From Rhodobacteraceae bacterium UBA996 (GTDB lineage Bacteria > Pseudomonadota > Alphaproteobacteria > Rhodobacterales > Rhodobacteraceae), in assembly GCA_002291955.1 (NCBI GenBank), contig DBBA01000239.1:1-27477 (forward strand): a DNA stretch of 27,477 nucleotides, in the 5' to 3' direction. The notes under the pieces were generated by a model, which was not told the DNA's origin, searched no databases, and worked only from the letters and a program-made list of their open reading frames with translations. Position 1 is the first letter of the stretch. Each line of letters begins with the position of its first letter. A program made the translations under genes and the position numbers. Positions 7,897-16,736 of this stretch are shown here, one piece after another.

Positions 7897-9738
7897 TCAC
7901 TCCGCCGCCATGTCCGCGTCTGCGTCCTCGGCCTCTTGCAGCCGCCACAACTGGGCATAGCGCCCGTCGCGGGCCAGCAGAACGTCGTGGCGCCCCTCCT
8001 CGACGATCTGCCCGTCTTCGAGCACGACGATCCGGTCGGCGTCCGCGATGGTGGACAGCCGGTGCGCGATGGCGATGACCGTGCGCCCCTGCCCGAGCCC
8101 CCGCAGCGAGGTCTGGATGTCGCGCTCGGTCTCGGTGTCGAGCGCGCTCGTCGCCTCGTCCAGCACCAGGATCGGCGGGTCCTTCAGAAGCGTGCGGGCG
8201 ATGCCGACGCGCTGCTTTTCGCCGCCCGACAGCTTCAGCCCGCGTTCGCCCACCACCGTCTGGTAGCCCTGTGGCAAGGACACGATGAAGTCGTGAATTC
8301 GCGCGGCCCGCGCCGCGGCCTCGATCTCGGCTTGCGTCGCGCCGTCGCGGCCATAGGCGATGTTGTAGCCGACGGTGTCGTTGAACAGGACCGTATCCTG
8401 CGGCACGACCCCGATCGCCGCGTGGATGCTTCCTTGCGTGACCTCGCGCAGGTCCTGCCCGTCGATGCGGATCGCGCCATCGGTCACGTCGTAGAACCGG
8501 AACAGGAGCCGCCCGATGGTGGACTTGCCCGACCCCGACGGTCCGACAATCGCGACCGTCTGCCCCGGCGCCACATCCAGCGTCACGCCCTTTAGGATCG
8601 TCCGACCGGGTTCATAGGCGAAGCGCACGGCATCGAATTCGATCCGGCCGCCGGTGACGGCCAGCGCCGGGGCACCCGGACGGTCGGTCACCTCGGCCGG
8701 TTGTTCCAGAAGGTCGAACATCTCGCCCATGTCCACCAGCGCCTGCCGGATTTCCCGGTACACGGTGCCGAGGAAGTTCAGCGGCATGGTGATCTGCACC
8801 ATGTAGGCGTTGACCATGACGAAGTCGCCGACCGTCATCTGTCCGCGCGACACGCCGATTGCGGCCATCACCATCACGGCCACAAGCCCGAAGGTGATGA
8901 TGACCGCCTGCCCGAAGTTCAGGAACGCCAGCGAGGTGTTGGTCTTGATCGCGGCGGCGACGTACTTTTCCATCGCGCCGTCATAGCGGCGTGCCTCGCG
9001 GTCCTCGGCGTTGAAGTACTTGACCGTCTCGAAGTTCAGGAGGCTGTCGATGGCCTTCTGGTTCGCATCGGTATCCTGGTCGTTCATCACCTTGCGGATC
9101 TTCACCCGCCATTCCGTGACGGCAAAGGTGAACCAGACATAGGCCGCGATGGTACCCATCACGACCGCCAGGTACCAGGCATCGAACAGCCACCACAGGA
9201 CCGCGCCGATCATCAGGATTTCCAGGACCAGCGGGCCCATCGAGAACAGCAGGAACCGCAGCAGGAAATCGACGCCCTTGACCCCGCGCTCGATGATGCG
9301 GGACAGGCCGCCGGTCTTGCGGGTGATGTGGTAGCGCAGCGACAGCGCGTGGATGTGGCGGAAGGTTTCCAGCGCGATCATCCGCAGGGCGCGCTGGCCG
9401 ACGCGGTTGAACACAAGGTCACGCAGCTGCTGGAAGCCCACCCCGCCGATCCGGGCCAGCCCGTAGGCCAGCGTCAGGCCGACCGCACCAGCCCCGAGGG
9501 TCCACGCCGGTGTCGGCGCGGTCCCGCCTAGGCTGTCAACGGCAGCTGCAAAGAACAGTGGCGTGGCGACCGTCACGATCTTGGCCAGAACCAGGACGGC
9601 CACCGCCAGCACGACGCGATTCCTGACCCACGGCGCGTCAGCCGGCCAGAGATAGGGCGCCACGGCGCGAACCGTGCGCAGGCCGGACCTGCGCTGGTCG
9701 GCGGCCAGCCGGGCATCGGTTGTCGTGCTGCGTCGCAT
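7897..9738 (-). CDS. ATM1/ABCB7-family ABC exporter, fused permease and ATPase
   Basis: 613-aa half-transporter. The membrane domain (about 40-330) has six hydrophobic helices and the ATM1-type signature NFETVKYFNAE (235-245). The nucleotide-binding domain (about 365-600) carries Walker A GPSGSGKST (399-407), Q-loop VVPQDTV, signature LSGGEKQ (503-509), Walker B ILVLDE (523-528) and switch His559. Proteins of this subfamily work as inner-membrane homodimers; mitochondrial Atm1 and bacterial relatives export glutathione-linked sulfur or metal compounds and support iron-sulfur protein maturation or metal tolerance. The exact cargo cannot be read from the sequence. The start ATG 9738 has AAAGGG about 7 nt upstream. 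It stands alone, 137 bp upstream of yfgM in the same direction. Confidence 0.93.
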   Translation of the reverse strand: MRRSTTTDARLAADQRRSGLRTVRAVAPYLWPADAPWVRNRVVLAVAVLVLAKIVTVATPLFFAAAVDSLGGTAPTPAWTLGAGAVGLTLAYGLARIGGVGFQQLRDLVFNRVGQRALRMIALETFRHIHALSLRYHITRKTGGLSRIIERGVKGVDFLLRFLLFSMGPLVLEILMIGAVLWWLFDAWYLAVVMGTIAAYVWFTFAVTEWRVKIRKVMNDQDTDANQKAIDSLLNFETVKYFNAEDREARRYDGAMEKYVAAAIKTNTSLAFLNFGQAVIITFGLVAVMVMAAIGVSRGQMTVGDFVMVNAYMVQITMPLNFLGTVYREIRQALVDMGEMFDLLEQPAEVTDRPGAPALAVTGGRIEFDAVRFAYEPGRTILKGVTLDVAPGQTVAIVGPSGSGKSTIGRLLFRFYDVTDGAIRIDGQDLREVTQGSIHAAIGVVPQDTVLFNDTVGYNIAYGRDGATQAEIEAAARAARIHDFIVSLPQGYQTVVGERGLKLSGGEKQRVGIARTLLKDPPILVLDEATSALDTETERDIQTSLRGLGQGRTVIAIAHRLSTIADADRIVVLEDGQIVEEGRHDVLLARDGRYAQLWRLQEAEDADADMAAE

Positions 9739-9805
9739 GGCTGGCCCTTTCGGGGCGTGGCTGGGGGTATCGCGATCCGACCCCGCGGAGTCGCGACCTA
9801 ATCAC

Positions 9806-9838
9806 CCGCGGCATGCCTTGCCAAGGGCAGCCGCGCGG
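9806..9838 (-). terminator. Candidate terminator hairpin downstream of the LysM gene
   Basis: A strong imperfect inverted repeat: outer arms CCGCGCGGC / GCCGCGG with a small bulge, inner arms TGCCCTT / AAGGCA, and loop GGC, read on the minus strand. It starts 33 nt after the stop codon of the LysM gene and lies before the ABC exporter gene. There is no clear U-tract. Confidence 0.4.
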
Positions 9839-9871
9839 AACCTGCGGGCCGGGCCGTTGGCGCGCGGCCCC

Positions 9872-11713
9872 CTACTCGGGCAGCGTGAACACTTGCCCGG
9901 GATAGATCAGGTCGGGGTCACGGATCCGGTCGCGGTTGGCCTCGAACAGGCGGACAAAGAGCAGCCCCTGCCCGTAGCGCTCGGACGCGATCCCCCACAG
10001 GGTATTTCCCGGCTGCACGGTCACAAGTCCCACGCGGACAGTGGCAGATGTGGGGGCGCGGGCAGAGGTGGGAGCGGGGGCATCCGAAGGCACCGGAGGG
10101 GGCTCGGTCGCAGGCGCGGCAGGCACCGCAGTCGCCGATGCCGTTTCGGCCGTGGTCAGCGGTACGGACGGCGCGGACGGCAGAGGCGCGGCGGCCGCCG
10201 GACCGCCACCGGACAGACCGGGCACAGCCGCCGCAGCCGCAGCCAATGCGGCGGGATCCTCGCGCAGAAACGGCAACTCGATCCGGCGGGCAACCCGACC
10301 TTCGGCCGACACCTCGTCGATGCGCAGCTGGTACAGCCCCGGCGGCACCCCGCCAAGGTCGGCCCGCCAGCGCGCATCGGCACTCGCGCGAACTTCGGCA
10401 GCCAGTGCGTTGTCGCGGTACAGGCGCACCAGGGCGCCGGGCGTCGCGCGACCGTCGAGATCGACGCTTCCGGACGCCCCGTAGCTAATCACGTCCAGCG
10501 ACAGATCGGCACGCGCCACGTCCGCCCCGAGGGGCTGGATCACCTCGATACCCTCGGGCGTGGCCAGTAGCAGGGCTGGCGCGGCGGGTGCGGCCGACGC
10601 CGGTGCGGGCTCTGACACCGGTGCGTCTGCATCGGTGGCAGTCGGCGCTGCGGCGACCGGCGCGGTGGCGGCCGTGTCCACGGCTGCAGGCGTGTCCACC
10701 CCGACGGGCGTTCCCGGCGCGGGTGCCGACGCGGTCTCGGCAGCGCCTTCGGATGGGACCGTCGCGACAGTCGCGTCCACCGGCGCAGGAGGGGCGGGAT
10801 CGGTCGCGACACGTCCCGCAACGGACGGCGCAACAGGATCGGCGGCAGGATCCGCTCCGGGTGCTGCGCTCGCCACGACCTCGTCGGGGGGCGCGGCCGG
10901 CTCGGACTGCGGCGGTGCAGGCGCCACGATCAGTGCCCCATCCGACGCCACCGGGGCCCCGTCGCCCAGCCGCGAGGACAGGGTGATCGCCCGCGCGGCG
11001 TCCGATGCGGCCAGCGGCAGGAACGCGGCAAACTGCCCACCGGCATCGGCCGTCACGTCGAGCGATGCAACTCCGTCCACCAGCACGGTCACCACAGCCC
11101 CGGGGCTTGCGCGCCCCGCGACCAGAAGGTTCCCGCCGACAAGCGCGGGGGTGACGTCAAAGCTCGGCGGCTGCGCAGACGCTTCGGTGTCGGCGGGCAA
11201 GGGCGCCTGCGCCGTGGGCGCGGCGGATGTGCTGTCCGCACCCTGGTCTGCGGTGTCCGGGGCCTCGGTCAACCCCGGTTCGGCCTGCGGTAGCTCGGGC
11301 ACCGCCGCCACGGGCGGCGGCGCAGAGGCCGTGTCCACCGCGGGCGCCGGCGCGACGGATCCGGTCGACTGCGCCTCGGCTGTGGGCACGGCAGGCTCAG
11401 GCACGGTCGGTTCCGCCGCGGGCGCGGCCTCCGGCAGCTCCGGTTGCGGGCTTGCGGCGACGGTTTCGGGCTCGGTCATTGCGGGTGTCTCGTCGCCCTG
11501 CAAAGGCGCCTCGGCCGCGGCATTGCTGGCAACGCCCGCTCCCGCCGCCGGGACGGGTGCTTGCGCGGCAGGGGACTGGTCGGCCACCGGACCCTCGCGC
11601 GGGGGCCCGAGCACCAGCCAGCCGACCACCGCGGCGACAAGCGCCCCGGCACCGGCAATCATGCTCCACGGGATGGCCTTTGCGCCAAGCCCCGTTCCGC
11701 TTTCGTCGGCCAT
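9872..11713 (-). CDS. Membrane-anchored LysM peptidoglycan-binding protein with Ala/Pro-rich stalk
   Basis: 613 aa from ATG 11713 (a further in-frame start at 11812 adds a Cys-rich leader that looks non-native). Residues 15-36 form one transmembrane helix (IPWSMIAGAGALVAAVVGWLVLG). About 150 residues of Ala/Pro/Glu-rich low-complexity sequence follow, then a first Ig-like module (GNLLVAGRASPGAVVTVLVDG), a second low-complexity linker, a second similar module (GSVDLDGRATPGALVRLYRDN) and the C-terminal LysM domain in the last 54 residues (VTVQPGNTLWGIASERYGQG...NRDRIRDPDLIYPGQVFTLPE). The layout suits an inner-membrane protein that spans the periplasm and binds peptidoglycan. LysM proteins of this shape are common in Rhodobacterales, but I know of no assigned function. 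It is divergent from the LOG-family gene. Confidence 0.88.
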   Translation of the reverse strand: MADESGTGLGAKAIPWSMIAGAGALVAAVVGWLVLGPPREGPVADQSPAAQAPVPAAGAGVASNAAAEAPLQGDETPAMTEPETVAASPQPELPEAAPAAEPTVPEPAVPTAEAQSTGSVAPAPAVDTASAPPPVAAVPELPQAEPGLTEAPDTADQGADSTSAAPTAQAPLPADTEASAQPPSFDVTPALVGGNLLVAGRASPGAVVTVLVDGVASLDVTADAGGQFAAFLPLAASDAARAITLSSRLGDGAPVASDGALIVAPAPPQSEPAAPPDEVVASAAPGADPAADPVAPSVAGRVATDPAPPAPVDATVATVPSEGAAETASAPAPGTPVGVDTPAAVDTAATAPVAAAPTATDADAPVSEPAPASAAPAAPALLLATPEGIEVIQPLGADVARADLSLDVISYGASGSVDLDGRATPGALVRLYRDNALAAEVRASADARWRADLGGVPPGLYQLRIDEVSAEGRVARRIELPFLREDPAALAAAAAAVPGLSGGGPAAAAPLPSAPSVPLTTAETASATAVPAAPATEPPPVPSDAPAPTSARAPTSATVRVGLVTVQPGNTLWGIASERYGQGLLFVRLFEANRDRIRDPDLIYPGQVFTLPE

Positions 11714-11868
11714 GCGGCCCGTCCCCCAGGTTGTCGCTGCGCAGCACTGCTCAGGACTGTCAGCCCGCGAAACCGTCCCTACGGCACCGCAAGCCTTGAG
11801 TGACCATAGCAACCCCGCTATCGAGGGTCAAAAGCCATCCGACCCACGACATCCAGTGTCCAGTCTCC

Positions 11869-12477
11869 GTGACTTCAAAGCCCGCAGCCGCCCCCACCCC
11901 CCGCCAGCCCGTCCTGTCCGTCTGCGTCTTCTGCGGCGCGCGTACCGGACACGATCCCGCGCATGCCGACGCGGCGCGCACCCTTGGGCGAGGGATCGCC
12001 CAGGCGGGATGGCGACTGGTCTACGGGGCTGGGGACACCGGCCTGATGGGCGCGGTCGCGGTCGCCGCGCAGGACGAGGGGGGCATGACGATGGGCGTGA
12101 TCCCTGCGCACCTGGTCCCGCGCGAGCGCCTTGCAGGGCGCACGGGGCCTGGTGGGGCTGGCCCGGTCGTGGTGACCGAGACGATGCACGAGCGCAAGAA
12201 GGTCATGGTGATGAACGCCGATGCCTTCGTGATGCTGCCAGGGGGGGCCGGCACGCTCGACGAGGTGTTCGAGATCCTGACATGGCGACAGCTCGGCCTG
12301 CACGACAAGCCCATCGTCGTCGTGAATGCCGGCGGCTACTGGGACCCGTTCCTGGCGCTCCTGGACCGGGTGGTCGCCGACGGTTTCGCGGATGCGTCGC
12401 TTCTGGGCTTCATCACCGTCGTGCCCGATGCCCACACGGCACTCGACGCCCTGGCGACATCGCTGGCGGCCCGCTGA
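11869..12477 (+). CDS. TIGR00730/LOG family nucleotide 5'-monophosphate phosphoribohydrolase
   Basis: 202 aa from GTG 11869; the frame is open back to GTG 11800, but the family-like sequence begins at about VLSVCVFCGAR, so a start near 11869 is preferred with some doubt. The Rossmann-like fold has the family motifs: RLVYGAGDTGLMGAVA (usually GGGxxGLMG), HERK at 107-110 and the catalytic PGGAGTLDE (124-132). LOG enzymes cleave cytokinin riboside monophosphates to the free base; many bacterial members act on AMP or have unclear physiological substrates, so a general phosphoribohydrolase name is safer. The first Gly of the usual GGG is Ala-flanked (YGAGD), a mild deviation. It stands alone, divergent from the LysM gene and convergent with the methyltransferase gene. 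Confidence 0.88.
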   Translation: MTSKPAAAPTPRQPVLSVCVFCGARTGHDPAHADAARTLGRGIAQAGWRLVYGAGDTGLMGAVAVAAQDEGGMTMGVIPAHLVPRERLAGRTGPGGAGPVVVTETMHERKKVMVMNADAFVMLPGGAGTLDEVFEILTWRQLGLHDKPIVVVNAGGYWDPFLALLDRVVADGFADASLLGFITVVPDAHTALDALATSLAAR

Positions 12478-12485
12478 TCCACACG

Positions 12486-13148
12486 TCAGCCCGGCAGGCG
12501 GACCGCGAAGTTCGTATCATAATCCATTGTCAGATATAGAAATTCTGCGCCATGCCGATTGGCCAGCGCATTCACCGCCTCGATCACGCCATAGCGGTGG
12601 AACGGCGTGTCGTAGCGCAGGTAGTCGTCGCCTGCGATGATCCCGCCAGGCTTGACCACCCGCAGCGCGCCAGCAAGATCCGCCACCACGTTGTCGTAAT
12701 CGTGACCTGCGTCAATGTAGATCCAGTCGAGGCTGCGGTCCGGCAACCTGCCCAGCATGTCCGCAGACAGGCCGCGATGGATCTCCACCCGGCCCGCGAC
12801 GAGTTCGGCGGCAAACCGTGCGCGCACCTTAGCCAGACCGGGCTCGAAGCAGTCGGGCTGCGGCGGGTAGTTCCAGGCGTCGATCAGGTGCAGCTTCGCG
12901 GGCTCTGCCAGTGCCAGTATCTCGTGCGCAAAGGCACCTGCCGCCACACCGACCTCGGCGCAGACCGCCCCTTTCGGCATCTCGCGCAGCAGGTCCAGCC
13001 GGCTGGCAAGGACCCGGGTATTGCGCAGAAGCTCGGGGCGCGGCGACTGGAATGCCGCCTCCATCCGCGTGTTCTCTCGCCGGGTACGGCCAAGCGCGCG
13101 CAGATCCCTGACAAAGGACGGAACAAGCGACCGGACAAACGGCACCAT
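12486..13148 (-). CDS. Class I SAM-dependent methyltransferase (Methyltransf_24 type)
   Basis: 220 aa from ATG 13148, preceded by GAGGT at about 6 nt; an upstream in-frame GTG at 13172 has no such site. The Rossmann methyltransferase core shows motif I CAEVGVAAGAFAHEIL (63-78) for SAM binding, an acidic end of strand 2 (LHLIDAW, 87-92), and the characteristic WIYIDAGHDYDNVVADL (142-158) followed by VVKPGGIIAGDDY (164-176). This pattern is found in small methyltransferases linked to glycans, polyketides or unknown substrates; nothing here fixes the acceptor. It ends 8 bp from the LOG gene (convergent) and lies 74 bp after the frameshifted membrane protein gene, in the same direction as that gene and sodB, so the three may be cotranscribed. 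Confidence 0.85.
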   Translation of the reverse strand: MVPFVRSLVPSFVRDLRALGRTRRENTRMEAAFQSPRPELLRNTRVLASRLDLLREMPKGAVCAEVGVAAGAFAHEILALAEPAKLHLIDAWNYPPQPDCFEPGLAKVRARFAAELVAGRVEIHRGLSADMLGRLPDRSLDWIYIDAGHDYDNVVADLAGALRVVKPGGIIAGDDYLRYDTPFHRYGVIEAVNALANRHGAEFLYLTMDYDTNFAVRLPG

Positions 13149-13222
13149 GGGACACCTCGACTGGACAGGCACCCCGCTGATCGGGCGGCAGCCCGGGGTC
13201 TGTCAAGCGGTCCCCGCCCGGA

Positions 13223-14886
13223 TCAGGGTGAACCGGCGGTCTCGTCAAGCAATGCATGCGCTGCGGCCCGCTGCGCCTCGATTGCGGCGACAATCTCGGT
13301 GCGGAACGCGTCGCGGTTCATGGCCTCCTCGATTTCCACCAAAGCCGCATCGGCCGCGACCCCGACCGCCACGCCCGCAACCGGGATCGCCCGCACGGCC
13401 AGCGCAAGCGTGCCGCGGGCAGCCAGCCGCGCCACCACGCGCTGCGCCACCACGACAGCGATGACACCGGCCGCAGCACCGAGCCCGGCGCGCACCTCGA
13501 TGGTCGTCGTCAAGCCCACCGACCGAAGCTCGGGCATCGGCGGCAGCCGGTCGACCGAAGCGCCCACACGCACCTCGCCCGGATTGAGATGCACCAACCG
13601 CGCCGCGTCAGGTCTCTGCGGATCGTCAAGGGTGTCGGCCCGCTGTTGCAGCGCCGTGATCCTGGCCTGCAACGCCTCGAGACCGGCAAAGGGTGCGCCT
13701 GCGGCCAAAGCCTCGGACAGGCGCTGCGTCAGACGCTCCTCCAGCCGCCCGCGCCCCAGGTCGATCAGGCGGACGTATTCGCCCCACAGGCTGTAATAGC
13801 CATCCAGGAACGGATCGACATTGGACACCACCCGGTCGAACCCCGCATCGGTTGCGGCCCGGACCTGCGCGACAAGGCTCGCATCCTCTCCCGAAGGGAC
13901 CCGCGCAGGGTGTCGGCAGCGGCAATCGTGCCCGGACGGAACAGATCCGAACCGATGCGGTCCACCGCGACCTGCAGCCGCTCGACCGGGCGCGCCTCGG
14001 GCGGCAGCCGTGCAAGCCGCGTGTCGGCCCAGAATGCCGCGCCCGCTGCAAGGGCCAGTCCGGCGGCCGCGGCCGAAACACCGGCACCCGAGGGGCGCGG
14101 AACCTCGGGTGCATCCGACGCGGCAGCAAGCGCGCGGCGCAGCTCGGCGGGCGGCATCAGGGCGGCAACGGTCAGACGGGCAACCGCCCAGCCGACCGCC
14201 GCGTTGCCTGCGCACGCGACCGCTGCCGCGGCCCAGCCCGGGATCAGCGTCAGCGCCACGGCCTGGCCAAGAAGCCATGCCTCGGCCCCGGCCCAGATCC
14301 GGTGAAGTTCCAGCAGTTCGGCCACCAGCGCGCTTGCCGCGGGCGGCGCGACGGAGGGATCGGGCAACGCGCCCGACCACCCGACCAGAAGCGCCCCGGC
14401 AACCGCCGCCGCGGCCCCCGCACCCTGTGCCAGCCGTCGCAGCCCGACCCCGGCATGCGCTCCGGTCCAGACACGCCCGGCCGCATCGGCTGCGCCGCGC
14501 AGGGCCAGCACGGCCGCCATCCCTGCCAGGGCGGCCACTGCCCAGGCGCCAGGGCCGCCAGCCGACAACCGCACCAGGAGGACCGACGCCAGCCCGGTTC
14601 CCAGCACGACGGCCAGCCCGATCCTGAAGACCGGGCCGGCCAGAAGGTCACGCAGCGGATTGCCTGCGGCGATCCGCGACAGCCGATGGCCCGTTATGAC
14701 CGCCCGGTCAGCAGCCGCGGGCAGCGCCAGAACTAGACCCAGCGCCGAGCAACCCGCCACCGCCATGCCGGCCGGCAGATGCCGCCAGGTGCCCGCGGCC
14801 ACTGCAAGCGCAACGGCCGCGACCGCGATCCGCACCGCCCCAGACCCGACACCGGACGCCGCAACCACGGGGACCGAACGGACCAT
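13223..14886 (-). pseudogene. Multi-pass membrane protein of unknown function, interrupted by a frameshift
   Basis: The gene starts at ATG 14886 (MVRSVPVVAASG), 32 bp after the sodB stop. The first frame runs for about 330 residues with about seven hydrophobic helices (e.g. IAVAAVALAVAAG, IGLAVVLGTGLASVLLV, LTLIPGWAAAAVACAG, GVSAAAAGLALAAGAAFW), ending in ...GTIAAADTLRGSLRE. Coherent sequence then resumes in another frame, EDASLVAQVRAATDAGFDRVVSNVDPFLDGYYSLWGEYVRLID, to the stop at 13223, including a coiled region and two more hydrophobic helices. The switch falls at about 13886-13891, where the strand reads GGGAGAGGATG; removing one AG (or adding one base) joins the frames into a 553-aa protein. 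It is therefore one gene with a real frameshift or a sequencing error. I do not recognise the family; the FLDGYYSLWGEY motif looks conserved in character. Confidence 0.72.
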
Positions 14887-14918
14887 CGCCCGCCGGGCCC
14901 GGCGCGGACCGATGCCCC

Positions 14919-15521
14919 TTACAGCCCCGCGGCGACCGCTTCCCAGTTCACGAGCTTCTCGAGGAAGTTCGTCAGGTACGCCGGGCGCTTGTTGCGGAAG
15001 TCGATGTAGTAGCTGTGCTCCCACACGTCGCAGCCCAGAAGTGCTGTCTGGCCGAAGCACAGCGGGTTCACGCCGTTCTCGGTCTTGGTGACCTTCAGGC
15101 TGCCGTCGGTGTCCTTGACCAGCCAGCACCAGCCCGACCCGAACTGCCCCGCGCCCGCTGCGGCAAAGGCGTCCTTGAACGCCTGCACCGACCCGAAGCT
15201 GTCGGTCAGCGCCTTGTCCAGCGCACCCGGCATCTTCTTGCCCTCGCCGGGGGCCATCCAGCCCCAGAACATGTTGTGATTCCAGTGCTGGGACGCGTTG
15301 TTGAAGATGCCGTTCTGGGCCACCGCGCCGGGCTGATAGGTGCCCTTGACGATGTCCTCCAGGCTCTTGCTCTCCCACTCGGTGCCCGCGATCAGCTTGT
15401 TGCCGTTGTCCACATAGGCCTTGTGGTGCAAGTCGTGGTGGTACTCGAGCGTCTCCTTCGACATGCCCAGCGCAGCCAGCGCATCGCGGGCATAGGGCAG
15501 GTCGGGAAGGGTGAAGGCCAT
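14919..15521 (-). CDS. sodB: Superoxide dismutase, Fe (or Fe/Mn cambialistic) type
   Basis: 200 aa, typical. It converts superoxide to oxygen and H2O2. Metal ligands are visible: His28 (LEYHHDLHH), His82 (QHWNHNMFW), Asp165 and His169 (DVWEHSYYID). Gln78, four residues before His82, occupies the position that is Gln in Fe-type and Gly in Mn-type enzymes, so Fe-type is favoured. No signal peptide is present, so it is cytosolic. ATG 15521 is chosen because AAGGAGA lies 7 nt upstream and the family start (FTLPDLPYARDALA) follows directly. A LysR regulator gene diverges from it across 261 bp, and an unknown membrane protein gene follows 32 bp downstream. Confidence 0.97.
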   Translation of the reverse strand: MAFTLPDLPYARDALAALGMSKETLEYHHDLHHKAYVDNGNKLIAGTEWESKSLEDIVKGTYQPGAVAQNGIFNNASQHWNHNMFWGWMAPGEGKKMPGALDKALTDSFGSVQAFKDAFAAAGAGQFGSGWCWLVKDTDGSLKVTKTENGVNPLCFGQTALLGCDVWEHSYYIDFRNKRPAYLTNFLEKLVNWEAVAAGL

Positions 15522-15600
15522 CGGTCTGTCTCCTTGGGGTCGCGCGGGCATCACGGGTCACCACGGGATCGGGCGACCCGGCCCACCGGGTTGCGGCGGG

Positions 15601-15628
15601 ACTATAGCCGCACAGCCGGGAAGGAAAA
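15601..15628 (-). promoter_or_regulatory. Candidate sodB promoter
   Basis: On the minus strand TATAGT (15606-15601; 5/6 match to the -10 consensus) with TTTTCC (15628-15623) 16 nt upstream as a weak -35. The predicted start near 15594 leaves a leader of about 70 nt before the sodB ATG. A weak -35 would fit a promoter needing an activator. Confidence 0.35.
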
Positions 15629-15782
15629 GACCGGTGCGGCGGTTCCGGCCTGCCTTCGGCGTCCCGCCCGTCTGACCCGTCCCGGGGCGCGCAGGATATC
15701 GCCGAGGGAAACCTTCCCCGCAAACGGCGAGTTGCGGACGGGCCGCGCAGCGCGTCACATGAACGCGGGGTGAATTGGGAAG

Positions 15783-16736
15783 ATGTCCGTGGTCCCGAAG
15801 GAGGTTCTCGCCGATCTGCCGGCCTTCGTCGCGGTGGCCGAACGGCTGAGCTTCCGCGCCGCGGCCGAGGCGCTTGGCCTGACGCCCGCCGCCCTGTCCA
15901 AGGCGATCAACCGGCTCGAGGATCGGGTGGGTGAGCCGCTTCTGTCGCGCACCACGCGGCGCGTGGAACTGACCCCTGCGGGCGTGGCCTTTCGCGGACG
16001 CGCGGTCGAGGCCCTGCAACTTGTCGCCGACGGGCTGACCGCAGCGGCGCTGGGGCGCAGGCTTGCCGGGTCGGTGCACGTGGCGGCACCCGCGCCCGTG
16101 CTGCCGCTGCTTGGCGCACGCCTTGCCGACCTGTCGCTGCGCCATCCTTCGGTCACGCTGACCTTGCACGCCTCGAACGCGCCCGGCCCCGCCGACCTGA
16201 CGATCCTGCTCGGATCCCGTCTGGTCCCGTCGCCAGGCGCGGCTGAAGTCGCGCTCGGGGCCGTCCCGCTCGTGACTGTCGCGGCACCCGCCTATGTCGC
16301 GCGGCACGGCGGCGTTGCGCCGGGGCGCGACGCAGCGGGCCTGCACCGCTGGCTGCGCCATGATCCGGCCCTGCAGGGCCCCGACGGGACCGACAGACAG
16401 TCGGCAGTCCTTGCCTCGTCCGACGCACAGGCGCTTGTGTCCGCGGCCATCAGCGGGGCCGGGGTGCTGACCACGCTGCGCCCTCTCGTGGCCCCGCACC
16501 TCACGGCAGGGCGGCTGGTGGCGGTCGCGATCGGCGACGATCCGGCCCCCCTGCCCGTCCGGGCCCGACTGTCCCCGTCCGAAGAGGGGGCGATGCCGCG
16601 TGTGGTCCTTGCCCTGGGCGCCGTGGCGCAGGCGCTCGGGCTTCCGGTTCCCGAGGCGGACTGGTTCAGTGGAACCGGTCCGGCAAGCAGGGGTCAGCCC
16701 AGCGGCGCCACGGCCTCGGCCGCAGCCGCACCCTGA
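15783..16736 (+). CDS. LysR-family transcriptional regulator
   Basis: 317 aa. The N-terminal winged helix-turn-helix (about 8-66) is clear: LADLPAFVAVAERLSFRAAAEALGLTPAALSKAINRLEDRVGEPLL, then TTRRVELTPAG. The effector-binding domain (about 90-300) is divergent and Ala/Val-rich, with the expected two-lobed substrate-binding character (GSVHVAAPAPVLPLLG..., DAQALVSAAISGAGVLTTLRPLV). By family rule such regulators often control the divergent gene, here sodB across 261 bp, but this is an inference. The start ATG 15783 has GGGGTGA upstream. The last 14 codons or so overlap the 3' end of soxG on the other strand by 43 bp. Confidence 0.92.
   Translation: MSVVPKEVLADLPAFVAVAERLSFRAAAEALGLTPAALSKAINRLEDRVGEPLLSRTTRRVELTPAGVAFRGRAVEALQLVADGLTAAALGRRLAGSVHVAAPAPVLPLLGARLADLSLRHPSVTLTLHASNAPGPADLTILLGSRLVPSPGAAEVALGAVPLVTVAAPAYVARHGGVAPGRDAAGLHRWLRHDPALQGPDGTDRQSAVLASSDAQALVSAAISGAGVLTTLRPLVAPHLTAGRLVAVAIGDDPAPLPVRARLSPSEEGAMPRVVLALGAVAQALGLPVPEADWFSGTGPASRGQPSGATASAAAAP

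Noticed and set aside
10560..12539. 659-codon plus-strand frame opposite the LysM protein gene
   Set aside because: The Ala/Gly/Thr/Ser pattern is the antisense image of the Ala/Pro-rich stalk, and it runs on through the LOG gene in a wrong frame.
13765..15723. 652-codon minus-strand frame covering sodB and the membrane protein as one gene
   Set aside because: Its first 279 codons are the wrong frame of sodB; the real gene in this frame starts at 14886.
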